Shown: positions 12,979-23,580 of the stretch, piece after piece
Layout: the number at the start of each line of letters is the position of its first letter
How positions within the stretch are numbered: position 1 is the first letter of the stretch
Assembly: GCA_949752745.1 (NCBI GenBank)
Contig: OX457031.1
Location: forward strand, 21,811,642-21,875,641
Source of the DNA: Protula sp. h YS-2021
Lineage: Eukaryota; Annelida; Polychaeta; Sabellida; Serpulidae
DNA: 64,000 nucleotides
Reading direction: 5' to 3'
Notes under the pieces: generated by a model
What the model was told of the DNA's origin: nothing
Database searches by the model: none
The model's input: only the letters and a program-made list of their open reading frames with translations
Translations under genes and position numbers: made by a program

Positions 12979-15629
12979 CTAGCTCACTCAGCCCCAGTGA
13001 AGTTATTCGCGATGCCCAATGCGCAATGCCCTATCAGAATCTGATATTTATTTTTCATATTTGTTCTTGGAGAAAAAAAAAACATCTAAATCATCCAAAT
13101 AATGTTCGGCAATGGTACATTAAGATAATGAAAATTCAATACACCAGATTACATTTCTTTAAGATAATGAAACGATAAGAAATCCTACGTTCACATGCAG
13201 CTAAACATTTGTGAGACATCTTAGCGATTTTATATAAAGATTAATATAATTTTGATCTATTCATTGGATTTTTAAAGCAAAACATTAAGAGATCTACGTA
13301 TTTCATTTCTACTCCTTTAGGTTGCGTGGGATATTAATATGCATATATTAATCTAGTTTGTAGGCTCCATAGTGCTGACAGAAAGCACCATTCTGTCACT
13401 GAATTTTCTGTACTTATAATTTCAGTTACTTTGATATGACTCAGGTCTATGCAAGGACTGCAAATATCAATAATATATACATTAAATAAATGAAATTAAT
13501 CAAAGTGGTGAGGACGTAGTTGTGATTTTTTGTGTATCACTGATCGCATGTAAAATTGCAATTGTATCGCTGATTGCAATTGTGATTGAAATAATTCTGT
13601 GTCATGTTTAAAGATAGCTATTGCATTGAAGAAGCTACATATAAATGTCAATCTTACAGATATATAAATGTCAGTTACTCCCTTTTCACATTGCTGGGTG
13701 TTTCACACAAAATTTTAACAAAATTTAGTAAAAAATCAACAGTAACTCGGAGCAATAAAAGTTAATTTGATTATTTTTATAGCATTCAACAAAAATAGGT
13801 AATTCAATGCTTTGGGTGTTTCAGTACATTCCATAACTGATGATTAAATATCATCAACGCAAGAGTCTACAGACTAATGAATTGCTACTTGATGTATGAA
13901 CATAGCGTTCTACTCTCCAATACATACCACACGTTATTGTGGCTGATGGGCAGTAATTGCTAACATAGCTGTAGTAAATGATTACTGCTTTATGGTATGT
14001 TTATAACATATTTTCTAACCACTAAAGTCACTTGTTTCCGTGCGGCTTACATATAATTCCCCATCTGGAAATGACATCGGAATGTTTGTTTACAACTCCA
14101 ATACTACAGACTGCGCGCATGTATATCTCCTCTTGATATATGCTTGGGAAGATATTATTTATAGGCTTAGCGTTTTTCTTTCACAAATTCTGTCCATCTA
14201 TGTAAGACTTTATATTCATGAACAAGTATATCATTTAAACGGCATAAGTATTTGGTATCCTTGCACAGCAAATTGAGCTATTATATTATGTAGTTGTGCT
14301 GCTTTTGTGGTGTTTTTGAAGTGCAATGAGCTGAATGTACAATATATTACAACCGTTTCCCCTGTATGTCCCCACGAAGCACATCCTCCAATATGTGCAT
14401 AATAATCCCCCCCTCCACCCCCACCTCACACACAGAAAAGAGAATAAAAAATGCAAAGAGTTGCATAAACATTAAGAAATAATTCTTCTGTCAACGCAAA
14501 GGAATGCATTCACATTTTGAAATTCTTCTTTTTAAAGCGGTCTTTGGAAATTAAATTCAGAAGCTTTGAAAGATTTTATGTTTGTTATTTTGCCGAAAAA
14601 ATTATGCATTTTCAAAAAGAATTCAACAGTTCTTTGTTTTACCCCACATTGAATAATTTAACAGAAAACGCTGAATGTTAAATCGCCATTTGAACATCCC
14701 ATTCCTGTAAGATTCACAGGCATTTAGTCTATTCAGTAAAAACAATTTATCAGATATATGGCGTCTAAACATTTATGGAAACAATAGAAAATACGCGCTA
14801 ACACTTTTGAATCCACTGTAATCCTCACAGGAACTAGGGATGCTTTTTTCAGCGGCTATTGTTTCACAAAATATTTGTTCACTGCTTCAAGTATAGGCTA
14901 TTAGTGAATTAGGGAGAATAATTTCCAATTCACCTAAAACACGTTACTACATGTCATTTTCTTTCCAAAACAAGGCATTTCTATGATTTAAAGCATGCGT
15001 GTTATTAGAATTTAAAAGCCAATCCTTTCTAGAAAGTAAGATAACCTATTATTCACCCAGAAGAGCTTTAAGTAATTTCAGACAAAAAAGTATCAAAGCA
15101 CTATGTCGTTATAACAAGCCATTCTTATAATGCCAATAAGCAATCTACTCTAATGAACACGTAACTTGGCTTACAGCATTAAAGCTTAATGAAAAGCATG
15201 AAAATGAAATCTTGTTATTCTTTACGAGTGTCGTGCAACTCTTTCAATGATATTTTAACCGCAAATGCCTTGGCAGCAAATAACAATCTCTGTATTATAT
15301 TTCAGCGTTGGTTGTTTTCGCAGACAATATAAATTTTACAGCATTTTACCGGATTTTGTACGATAATTCAAGAAATGCGTAGTGAAGTGTATTCAAACAC
15401 TTCATTTCTTTGTTAAATTTTTAAAGAATGTTTTCCCACCGTCTTTTCTTTGGTCATATTGTAAATTTGTACAGGATTTAGGATCACAGTAATTGGTACT
15501 GGGTACTACAAGTACAGTCATAAAGCCTGGCTGTCAATGCCTTCAGATAAACAAGTGTTATACTGCTTCCCAAGTATCTGGCAGCAAGTACACAGAATGG
15601 CCCTATTTCATGTTTAAGTTGAATATTGA
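12979..15629. other. long unannotated AT-rich stretch
   Basis: I find no gene, MITE ends or tandem array here, apart from a short C-rich run near 14409-14430. The frame at 14040-14276 has no recognised similarity. It could be intergenic or intronic. Confidence 0.4.
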
Positions 15630-15781
15630 CAGGGTTCGCGTTGGCGGGGTTTTTGTCCACTTTTTGGGCATTTTTTTACGAAATGACTCACTTTTTAGGA
15701 ACCCACCGAGTTTTTCAGGTCCCAACTGAGTCGCACTTTCCTTTTTTGACTCTCTTTCCTGAGAACCCAGCGCGAACCCCG
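15630..15781. mobile_element. hAT-like MITE, copy 1 (152 bp)
   Basis: It starts CAGGGTTCGCGTTGGCGGGG and ends CCCAGCGCGAACCCCG, giving terminal inverted repeats of about 15 bp. ATTGA sits directly on both sides (15625-15629 and 15782-15786), a plausible 5-bp target duplication. CAGGG termini with 5- or 8-bp duplications are typical of hAT elements. A second copy with the same interior words (TTTTACGAAATGACTCA, GGAACCCACCGAGT, CTTTCCTTTTTTGACTC) lies at 26965-27100. No coding capacity. Confidence 0.85.
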
Positions 15782-17219
15782 ATTGAATTTAAAAAGTACC
15801 ACTGAGTATTTTAGAGCACACAAAGAGTCAGTGAGAGTAGACTTTCTAAATGTGTTTAGATTTATTTTTAGGCAAAACGCGTTATTTATCTTTTTGAAAG
15901 TGTATAAAAATGCATGCTAATGAATAAAAGATACAGATATACCAAAGGCTAGATTATGTTATCTGGATGAGAATCAAAGCCTCCAGACAGATCAATAAAT
16001 ACCCTGACATTTCTTTGTCCCTTCTGTTTCCTTGAGTGCATTACGTGTGTCAACTACAGTTATCCATCAGTCGTATAGCGGATATGATGTAGTCAGGATA
16101 GACATGTTTTAGCTTGCATTTAGTGTCACATACCCGGATAACTGGGCGTCACTTCCGACCATGACGCCCCAAGCAGACATTTTCGTGTCAGCAGCCGTAA
16201 ACTATTCAGGCATTGGGACAGTTTTTTATGGTCTTGATACACTGTTAGAAACTTTAGCTCACTAATCATCGTTACGTTCGGAGATAATTTACTCACCTTA
16301 CGTCTAAACCAGCACAATTCTTTTCAAACAAAAATAACATCAGCCATAACCCTGGTCACTGATATATTTGCCAGTGCATATTTTACAGACTGTTGGGCTT
16401 TTTTTACATTAGAAGACATGTGCAAATTATGTTATAAGCTAAAGTAACGTTCACATAAAATCTTACTAGTCTAACCATAAGGATGAACAACTCTTACTCA
16501 TTCCCGGTGCTATTTTTACGAGAGGCATGTTTCCTGGTTGTGATAATTACATATGGCTCCTTCTTTCTTTTGCATTATGATGCTCGTAAACTAGAATTTA
16601 CACGACACCGTCACTACTTTGTGCTTAACTAATACCAAAGTCTGACAATAGTTTTGTCTGATCTTGTGATGGTAACATCATACCTTTTCTAGTGGCGTTA
16701 GCATAGCAAACTTTATACGGGTTGATTATTTATCCCATAATTATGCGATGTTTATATAGTGCTTTTTAAGATATTGAGATGTGAATGCATAAATGCCACT
16801 TTTAATATATTTATAATATGTATCATACTTATATTTCCTAGTCAATCAAAGTCCAGAATTTTAAGTAATTTGATTAACTTTTAATATCGGACGCACTTAA
16901 ATGAGCAAAGCCAATACTGCAATGTTCTTGACATAATGCTGCTTATCTGATTTTTGTAGGCCTAAATCTGTTCCTTTTCATACTACAGATTTACTTAGGA
17001 TTAGCTTATGAACTGTGCATCAACAAACGATGTCATCTTCACTGATATTGTTCATATATGAATACTGATATTGAAACTTTACCTTTGAAATCCATATATA
17101 AGACACACAAAGTTCAACAGCGTGTGAGCAATAAATTCGTTTACATGCAACAAGCTGTGGTTTAATGTCGAAGTTCGGTTTTCTTTCTTTCTTAGTAGTA
17201 TAAATCTATATATATTTTG
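15782..17219. other. unannotated sequence
   Basis: No gene supported. On the minus strand a 63-codon frame (16126-16317) contains a good splice-donor-like AAGGTGAGT near 16293-16301, but nothing else marks an exon. Confidence 0.35.
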
Positions 17220-17387
17220 CAATAAAACTGGCCTCCGGACAAACGTGTGTAATGTGGAAAATTCCCTAATTCGCACAAAATTTTCAGTCCCATTGGTGTC
17301 TATAGAAAAGAACCTGAATTATTTGGACATCTCCCTATTCCGGACACTGGACGCAATTTTTCAAACTCAAATGTAGATGTTACTGTA
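17220..17387. mobile_element. pogo-like MITE (probable)
   Basis: Left part CAATAAAACTGGCCTCCGGA and right end GTTACTGTAC resemble, in inverted arrangement, the ends of the element at 22646-22827. Both share CCGGACA words, a TTTCAGTCCC/GGGACTGAG motif and a TACTGTA terminus. Such TACAGTAAAAC-type ends are common on pogo/Tigger relatives. Boundaries are approximate. Confidence 0.45.
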
Positions 17388-17773
17388 CGGATGAATCCTG
17401 AAATTCGGACAATATGTAGAATGGCATGATTTTTGGATGCTGTTTGCGTATCCCTTAGAATGTATCGCAGCAAATAAAACTGCTTCTGTTTGCGAACTGT
17501 TCAGTTCCCCAACGCTTGCCAAGTCCCTAGTCCGCTTTATAGGTAAGTGACTGGTAGCGTTCATTCAAACTGTCTGAAAATTAACTGGATACTATTATTA
17601 ATTGAAACTGAAAAGTGAGAAAATGGAAACATAATTGTTTAAATGATGTTTAATGACCTGTTAGCCCTTTTCCCTTACCTTTTAAAACCATTTATCTACC
17701 CTTTGTTAATTTCTTTACTTTTAGCTGAAGACTGCCTTGAACGGTTTTATTTTTTATTTGTTTTGTTTTGTTT
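17388..17773. other. unannotated sequence
   Basis: Nothing recognised apart from possible continuation of the diverged pogo-like repeat (ATTCGGACAATATG near 17402). Confidence 0.3.
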
Positions 17774-17833
17774 GGGGGGGGGGGTGTGCAGAACAAAATA
17801 CCACCGGATGTAATACCGCGGGGGGGGGGGGGG
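17774..17833. repeat. paired poly-G tracts around an edge motif
   Basis: Runs of 11 G (17774-17784) and about 14 G (17820-17833) flank ACAAAATACCACCGGATGTA at 17793-17812. That word is the inverted form of the tandem motif at 20045-20111. Confidence 0.75.
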
Positions 17834-18690
17834 TGAAAACTGTGGCATGAATTACGGCACCAATTATTTATTTCAAAACTTTTACTTTTATTTTATTTTT
17901 TTTGTCTATACAAAAGCAGAAAAGGCATCCCTGAGCCTACAAAGTAAAGCACAACCAAGCTGCGGGGATTAAAATTAAGGCTCAAGAGCACAGCATTGCA
18001 TGGGTAACATTCCACTACTCCTACGGTCTACTACGCCTTGCTATAATGGGCATATGAATCTCAAAATCGCAAAACACTAAAAGAATCAGTTGAATTGTGA
18101 AAGCACATTAACAACGGGCATCAATGTGAGGTGCGGGCCGTCAAAGAACCCTGTCAGGCATCGGATGAAAGACTTTGAAAGCCGAAAACGTCATGGCTCG
18201 ACCATCATGACAGAGTATGTCAGAATCAATCCAGAATGCCAGCAACGCCATCCGTGATCAGATTGGTGACCTCGATATTTGCTGGAGAACTATCCGCCGA
18301 AACGAGAAACCTTACCGAAGGACCCTCCTTCACTGGCTCACTTGCTGTTTGTTGATGACCGAAAATCAACGGGTGGCGTCGAACCAGAGCGCTTCGTAAT
18401 TTACGATTCAGGCGCTAAATGGCGTCAATGTAACATGATTTACGCAACCGACAACGGTCTGCGATAGCAATAGTTTCTACTCTGCTGATGCAGGACGCAA
18501 ATGGCGAGATACCAAAGAAATGCATGCGGCAGGGGTAGTTATTTATTGCTGTTGAATTGTTTTAAGGTCATTCAGACTTCATTTAGTGTGAACCGTTCTG
18601 TTGATAAGCAATAAACACACTTAGTGGCATTTTGTCGTAGTTTTAATTTCTTTGATGGTATTATGTGCTGTGGTATTTTGTGCGATGAGA
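17791..18690. repeat. segment bounded by inverted edge motifs (possible element)
   Basis: The left edge, ACAAAATACCACCGG near 17793, is the reverse complement of the words GGTATTATGTGCTG and GGTATTTTGTGCGATGAG at 18657-18690. This could delimit an element of about 900 bp or mark two separate insertions. Inside, the frames 18217-18399 and 18279-18467 are higher in G+C than the surroundings and could be decayed transposon coding sequence, but I cannot identify them. Confidence 0.4.
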
Positions 18691-18939
18691 CTATAATTAA
18701 CGTCAAAAGGATACTGAGAAATGCTGAGAAATGTATTCAACTTAACTCAACAACAGGCTTAGCTCTTGCGAATTAAACGGAAATGTTGATGACTGCTGGG
18801 CATAGGCTAAAACTGCCATAGTAAAACTCCGCACTAGGTGTATTCAGAAAAAGACAAATCAAACCAAAGACTAGTTCGAAGCTCATGCTAATGAAATGCA
18901 TCCATCCTTAGAGGCGAAAAACTCTGCGCATGTAGCAAC
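18691..18939. other. sequence immediately 5' of the LINE remnant
   Basis: It may be part of the LINE insertion, but no conserved endonuclease motif was recognised. Confidence 0.25.
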
Positions 18940-20035
18940 CCTCAAGTCCAAAGAGGGTGGCATCATCACGGACAAGACCATGGAACGGTGGGTGAAAAAC
19001 TATCTCGATCTCTACTCAGACTAGACTGAAGTTGTGCAGGTGGCAATCAACGACATACCACAACTCCCAGCCATGACCGAGCTCGATACCGAGCCAACCG
19101 TTGATGAACTCAGCAAAGCGCTTGATATTCTGTGCAGTGGCAAGGCTGCGGGGAACGACGGCATACCGGCTAAGATTCTCAAGTGCTGCAAAACTAGTCT
19201 ACTACCGATCCTCCATAACCTCTTCCACAAGTGCTGGAGAGAAGGCTTACTGCCGCAGGATGCGTGACGCCAATATCCACACATTGTATAAAAACAAAGG
19301 AGACAAAGGCGACTGCAACAACTATAGAAGTATTTCGTTATTCAGCATTACAAGCAAACTGTACGCAAGAGTGGTCTTGTGGAGCTACAGAAGTTGGCCC
19401 ACAGAGTCGATCGATATGATATTCTCATTGAGACAGCTACAGGAGAAATGCCAAGAACAGCAGAAATCGCTGTACACAGCATTCGTCGACCTGACAAAGG
19501 CGTTTGACACCGTGAGTAGCTCTGGCTTATGCGCCATCCTCGAGAAAATTGGCTGTCCTCCACGGCTACTCAGTCTAGTCAAATCCTTCCGTTAAGACAT
19601 GAGAAGTACTATCAACTTTGACGGCTCAACGTCTGCCAGCTTCGAGATAAAAAGAGGTGTGAAGCAAGGGTGTGTTTTAGCTGTCACGCTATTCTGCATC
19701 TTTTTCTTTTTGTTACTTAGCTATGCTTTACAAGGAGTTGAGGATGACATTCAATTACACACTCGGTCCGACGGGGAGTTGTTCAACCTTCGTCGTCTAC
19801 AAGCCAAAATATCTATCAAAGAACTGCTGTTTGCTTACGATGCTGCCTTAGCAACTCACAGTGAGGCAGTGAGGCACGAGTTACCTGGCGCTGTACCGTT
19901 CGCGAGGGTGTCAAACTCCACGACAGAAGATGGTTCGACCAACTGGCCAGGAAACGAGAGCAGAGGAGATGCAAAAGCCTCCCGCTGAATTCTGCAGATG
20001 TCCATCGTCTCACGCAGACGGACGTATGCCGACAA
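18940..20035 (+). pseudogene. decayed non-LTR retrotransposon (LINE) reverse transcriptase
   Basis: Successive frames read as an ORF2-type reverse transcriptase, which in live elements copies element RNA into the genome at a nicked target. In order: a linker ending SGKAAGNDGIPAKIL (around 19135-19180); LYKNKGDKGDCNNYRSISL (about 19285); TAFVDLTKAFDTV with a catalytic-type Asp (about 19480); GVKQGCVLAVTLF (about 19655); and FAYDAA at 19830-19847. The last is the usual FADDAA active-site box with the first Asp replaced by Tyr. Inactivation is multiple: a TAG at 19022, a frameshift near 19260, an apparent small deletion near 19400 before DMIFSLRQLQEKC, a TAA at 19594, and loss of most of the segment after the active site. 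The tail after about 19880 reads, in another frame, as a charged stretch (KREQRRC). The clade is not resolved. No endonuclease domain is recognised upstream. Confidence 0.85.
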
Positions 20036-20044
20036 CGACGGAAT

Positions 20045-20111
20045 TTTGTGCGATGAGATTATGTCCGGTGGTATTTTGCGCTATGAGATTATGTCCGGTG
20101 GTATTATGTCC
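20045..20111 (+). repeat. 30-bp tandem repeat directly after the LINE remnant
   Basis: Just over two units of 30 bp contain ATGAGATTATGTCCGGTGGT; the ATGAGATT words are exactly 30 bp apart (20053 and 20083). The same words occur at 18657-18690 and inverted at 17793. Being directly downstream of the LINE, it may be the element's repetitive 3' tail. Alternatively it is the edge of a different element into which the LINE inserted. Confidence 0.6.
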
Positions 20112-21639
20112 AGACTCAGGGGAGGAGGGTGTGAGTAATGGCTTATTTCTGTTTTTTTTTTCAAACACAGTTCATTGATCATTCAATTCAAATATACCAA
20201 AAGGGCCCTGATTTCGGGATATGGGAAATTTTTTCTGTTCACCCTCTCTCAGTTTGATCACTGAGTTCAATGAAACCTAAAACCGTACTATACTGTAATA
20301 AAATGATAAAGGGCCGTTTTAACCCTCATAGAATACTGGGAAACTGAAGTGTCGCGACTCTACACTACGTGAGTAAAATCGAAAGGGCGGAACATCAAAA
20401 GAACAGAATCCCAAACAACAACGCCCCTTCCCCTGGACATAATCCCCTAGATGTGCAACTGCGGAGAAAAGGGCTCCGTGATATTGTGTCATATAGGGAG
20501 AAAATCTTCCCTGAATAAGGTCCACCATTTACACATCAGAAACATATTTATTGAATTAATAACAGAGGCGAGAGATTGACAAGGGCTTCAGTCTATGTTG
20601 GGTCTGATAGCTGAGCAGGTCAGAAAACAGCATAGTACTTATAATAATTGCACTGGTAATTAGCAATGACCAGGAGTGACAACCTGAGTAATTTTTTAAA
20701 AACAATATTCTTATATTTTAATGGGTAGTGCATATCGCAAGTTCAATGAGTAACAGTTCGTTTAACACCACCACCCCCCCCCCCCCTCCGCGCCAACTCC
20801 AACTCCAGAAGAACTCTTTCCTGATTATTCTTTTCCTGATTTCGGCATTAGAATATGTCCAAGCTGTTGTCATCATGTCGTCAGCATCACACACAGCGTC
20901 CTATTAGGACTGGGGTAGGGGATCCAGGTGACTTTCTGGACGAGGGGACTCAGGCTTTCGGCCCATATAACCATAGCTCACCGATGTAACCCTAGTCCCA
21001 CAGGGGTAGATATACATTATATCTTAACCAAGAGAACACCAGTTTTGACAAAAACATGCACATTGGCTCTTAATGGAAGTGACAAAAACGGAAGTCTTTT
21101 TTCAAAAAAAAAAGTATTGTTGTAACTACAACTGATGCAGTACACCTGGCTATAGCTAAATACTTGACTGATTGACAAAACTGAACAGGTCGCCATACGT
21201 CTCGGAAGATTAGAATTGAGTACCGCCCTTCTAACTATATTAAAATTGCACAGTCTTTACTTGCTGTCTGCCTGCTCAATCTTGTCTCACCTGAAAATAA
21301 GAATATATCGGACTTTTTTCAATGCATGTGAGGCCCGCCTTTTTTTATCTGAAGTCCAATCTTTCCATTTAAAATGCAAGAGGCAGCGAGATTTTGTGAA
21401 GAAATTGCTGTTAATATGCCAGAGTGCCTTCCATAGAGATGATAATATACGTCTAAATATCTGCATTTTAAATTCACCACTCGTCCCTTTTATTTGTGCG
21501 ATAAAAATCGGTGCCCATTTACTGCCATTTACCAAAACCTCAACCAACAACAGCAACAAAACCTCCCTCTGCGTTTTTTCTTGTGTTATTGACTAACAGT
21601 TTGACACGTTGATTTGCATATACAAATTTTAGCTGCGTA
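20112..21639. other. unannotated sequence
   Basis: No gene recognised. There is a poly-C run at about 20774-20786. The overlapping 126- and 90-codon frames at 21216-21596 (plus) and 21287-21559 (minus) have no motifs and a length compatible with chance. Confidence 0.35.
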
Positions 21640-21832
21640 AATCAAAACTCCGGTATAAGATAAGCCCTGAATTAAGAGCACCCCGGAATTAAGACCAACC
21701 CGGAAATGTGAAATTATACACATTCCAATCAACTCTAAGATAAAGAACACAGAAATAAAACCACTCTGGACTTAAAAACACTTTCGACCAGCCCCAAATG
21801 TGGTTTTACTTCAGTGGTCCTACTGTATTTTA
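21640..21832. mobile_element. possible pogo-like element fragment
   Basis: The right end TGGTTTTACTTCAGTGGTCC followed by TACTGTA resembles, inverted, TACAGTA-type pogo ends. The body has repeated GAATTAAGA/CCGGAA words. No matching left terminus is clear, so it may be a solo end. Confidence 0.35.
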
Positions 21833-22645
21833 TGAAGGGACCCTAAGCCCTGTTCTTTTCTCACCTTGCGGGGGAGTAGCAATTTTCTCATGAATCTCCT
21901 CGGGGTAACTTATGCACTCCGTTGATTCACTAGTCCCATTGCTTTAGTGATAAATTAGGGGTAATCAAGCACAGAGGGGAAACCAGCTCTGACAAACTAG
22001 CTTGGCGTGATACCAACTACTTTTGCACATGGTGTAAACAAAGACATAGGACAAGATCGAAACAAACTCTTGTCATGAAATATGAGGAAATCTGAGAGGT
22101 GTACTTCCTTAATAAACGGAACTTGCAAATTACAAGATGCACATTTGATGTGATACAACTATACTTCCTTATTTAAAAGGAATTTTGTAGATTACGGGAT
22201 ACATCAATCCATGCGATACGACGCAAGTTTTAACTTCTTCTGGTTCTAGAACGCCTGGAGTCACATCTGAGCCAATGAAATTTTTATATTCCCAATATTA
22301 AACTGGAAGGCATAATTGCCATGGTCAACAGCTTAAAACCGCTAAAAAAATTTACACCATCTGTGAAAATAGTTTGTTCTGTTATCGTTTTTCGTGTAAA
22401 CTTGCGTATTTTTCTTTTATTTAATAAAAAAAAAAACTTATTAACTTGGATTCTTCATCTTAGCTCTGTCTGCTACGAGAAAAGATTAGCAAATCTGTAC
22501 CTGCACTGAAGCAAACCATCCTTCTGTGCTCAGTAGTAAGGCAATGACCTCTATTTTTGACAGCAGGACATAAAACGAACTTTTACGAGTAAAAGTGTAA
22601 TTTTCGTTCTCCACTTCTACATGGGTTTCTATATATATATATATA
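21833..22645. other. unannotated sequence with a short TA run
   Basis: A TA microsatellite of about eight units sits at 22630-22645, directly against the following MITE. Otherwise nothing was found. Confidence 0.35.
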
Positions 22646-22827
22646 GTTAGTAAAACCTGCCTACACCAGACAATGGGGGGACTGGCAGATTTGTCCGGTA
22701 TATAGAGGTGTCCAGTATTTCAGGGGTCATGTAAACCAATGGGGAAAAAAACGGGACTGAGAATTCTTGTCCGGTATTGGCAGTTGTCCGGTATTTCAGG
22801 GTTTGTCCATAATGAGATTTTACTGTA
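22646..22827. mobile_element. pogo-like MITE (about 182 bp)
   Basis: Left AGTAAAACCTGCCTA (22649) and right TAATGAGATTTTACTGTA (ending 22827) are imperfect inverted repeats beside TA. The interior carries GTCCGGTAT four times and GGTGTCCAGTATTTCAGGG. No coding capacity. Assignment to pogo/Tigger rests on the end sequence only. Confidence 0.55.
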
Positions 22828-23261
22828 TTTGGAAATTAAAAAGAAATACAAGCTAGGTGGATGACTAGAGAACATTCCTGCCAAATTTAAAAGGAATTAG
22901 AGTAAAAATGGAATAGAAGAAGCATTTTGAAAGCTTGTTTACAGACAAACAAAGAAGGCGGCAGATAACTGACCAGTGATTGGAATAGCCCACCGACAAA
23001 AGTCGTCTGGGATAATTATTAGAAGTTAAAATACCCACCAACTGTTCACGCACAATTTTGGAAACATCGCAGTTCTGGTTCAGTTGCTAGTTAGTTGTGT
23101 AATTTGGTGACTGTGATTCCATAACTATGCTACTTCATCGCACATGGTGACTGTCATTTCGGTTTCCAAAGTACCAAAATGGCCTTAAAACACTTCTCGC
23201 TTGCAAACATTATATTCCATATTATATACTTTTCGTTGATATAATAAAATTAAGGGTATAT
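22828..23261. other. unannotated sequence
   Basis: Nothing supported. Confidence 0.35.
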
Positions 23262-23580
23262 TTCCCTAAAGTCACTGAATACTGAATCTTAATACTGAAT
23301 CTGTGACAATAAATGCTTTCGGAATACTGGGATTCCTATTTATTGCTTATTTAACTAATAGCATCTGGTTTTTCGAATTGATAGGACTTTCGCATCTGAC
23401 TTATGATCATTCGGAATATTGAGTTTTCGGCATACTGAATCTTCGTATCTGAAAATTTTGTTTATCTTTGATAAAGACTCCTGAGAAAGGTGTTTCGAAA
23501 TTTTGAACTGTCGGACTAATGTGACTTCTTAGTGCTTGCATTTTGGAGTTCTGACCCTTCGGAATAATGGGCAGTCCCCC
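23262..23580. repeat. degenerate TTCGGAATACTG-type repeat
   Basis: Words of the form TTCGGAATACTGG, ATTCGGAATATTGAG, TTCGGCATACTGAATC, GTCGGACTAATG and CTTCGGAATAATGGGC recur through this stretch at irregular spacing. It looks like an old, heavily diverged tandem or interspersed repeat. Confidence 0.5.

Noticed and set aside
16126..16317. Minus-strand frame with an AAGGTGAGT donor-like site
   Set aside because: A single 9-bp match is about what chance allows in 128 kb of strand, and no matching acceptor or domain was found.
21216..21596. 126-codon frame on the plus strand
   Set aside because: It overlaps an equally open minus-strand frame, has no motif, and is of a length expected a few times per window of this composition.
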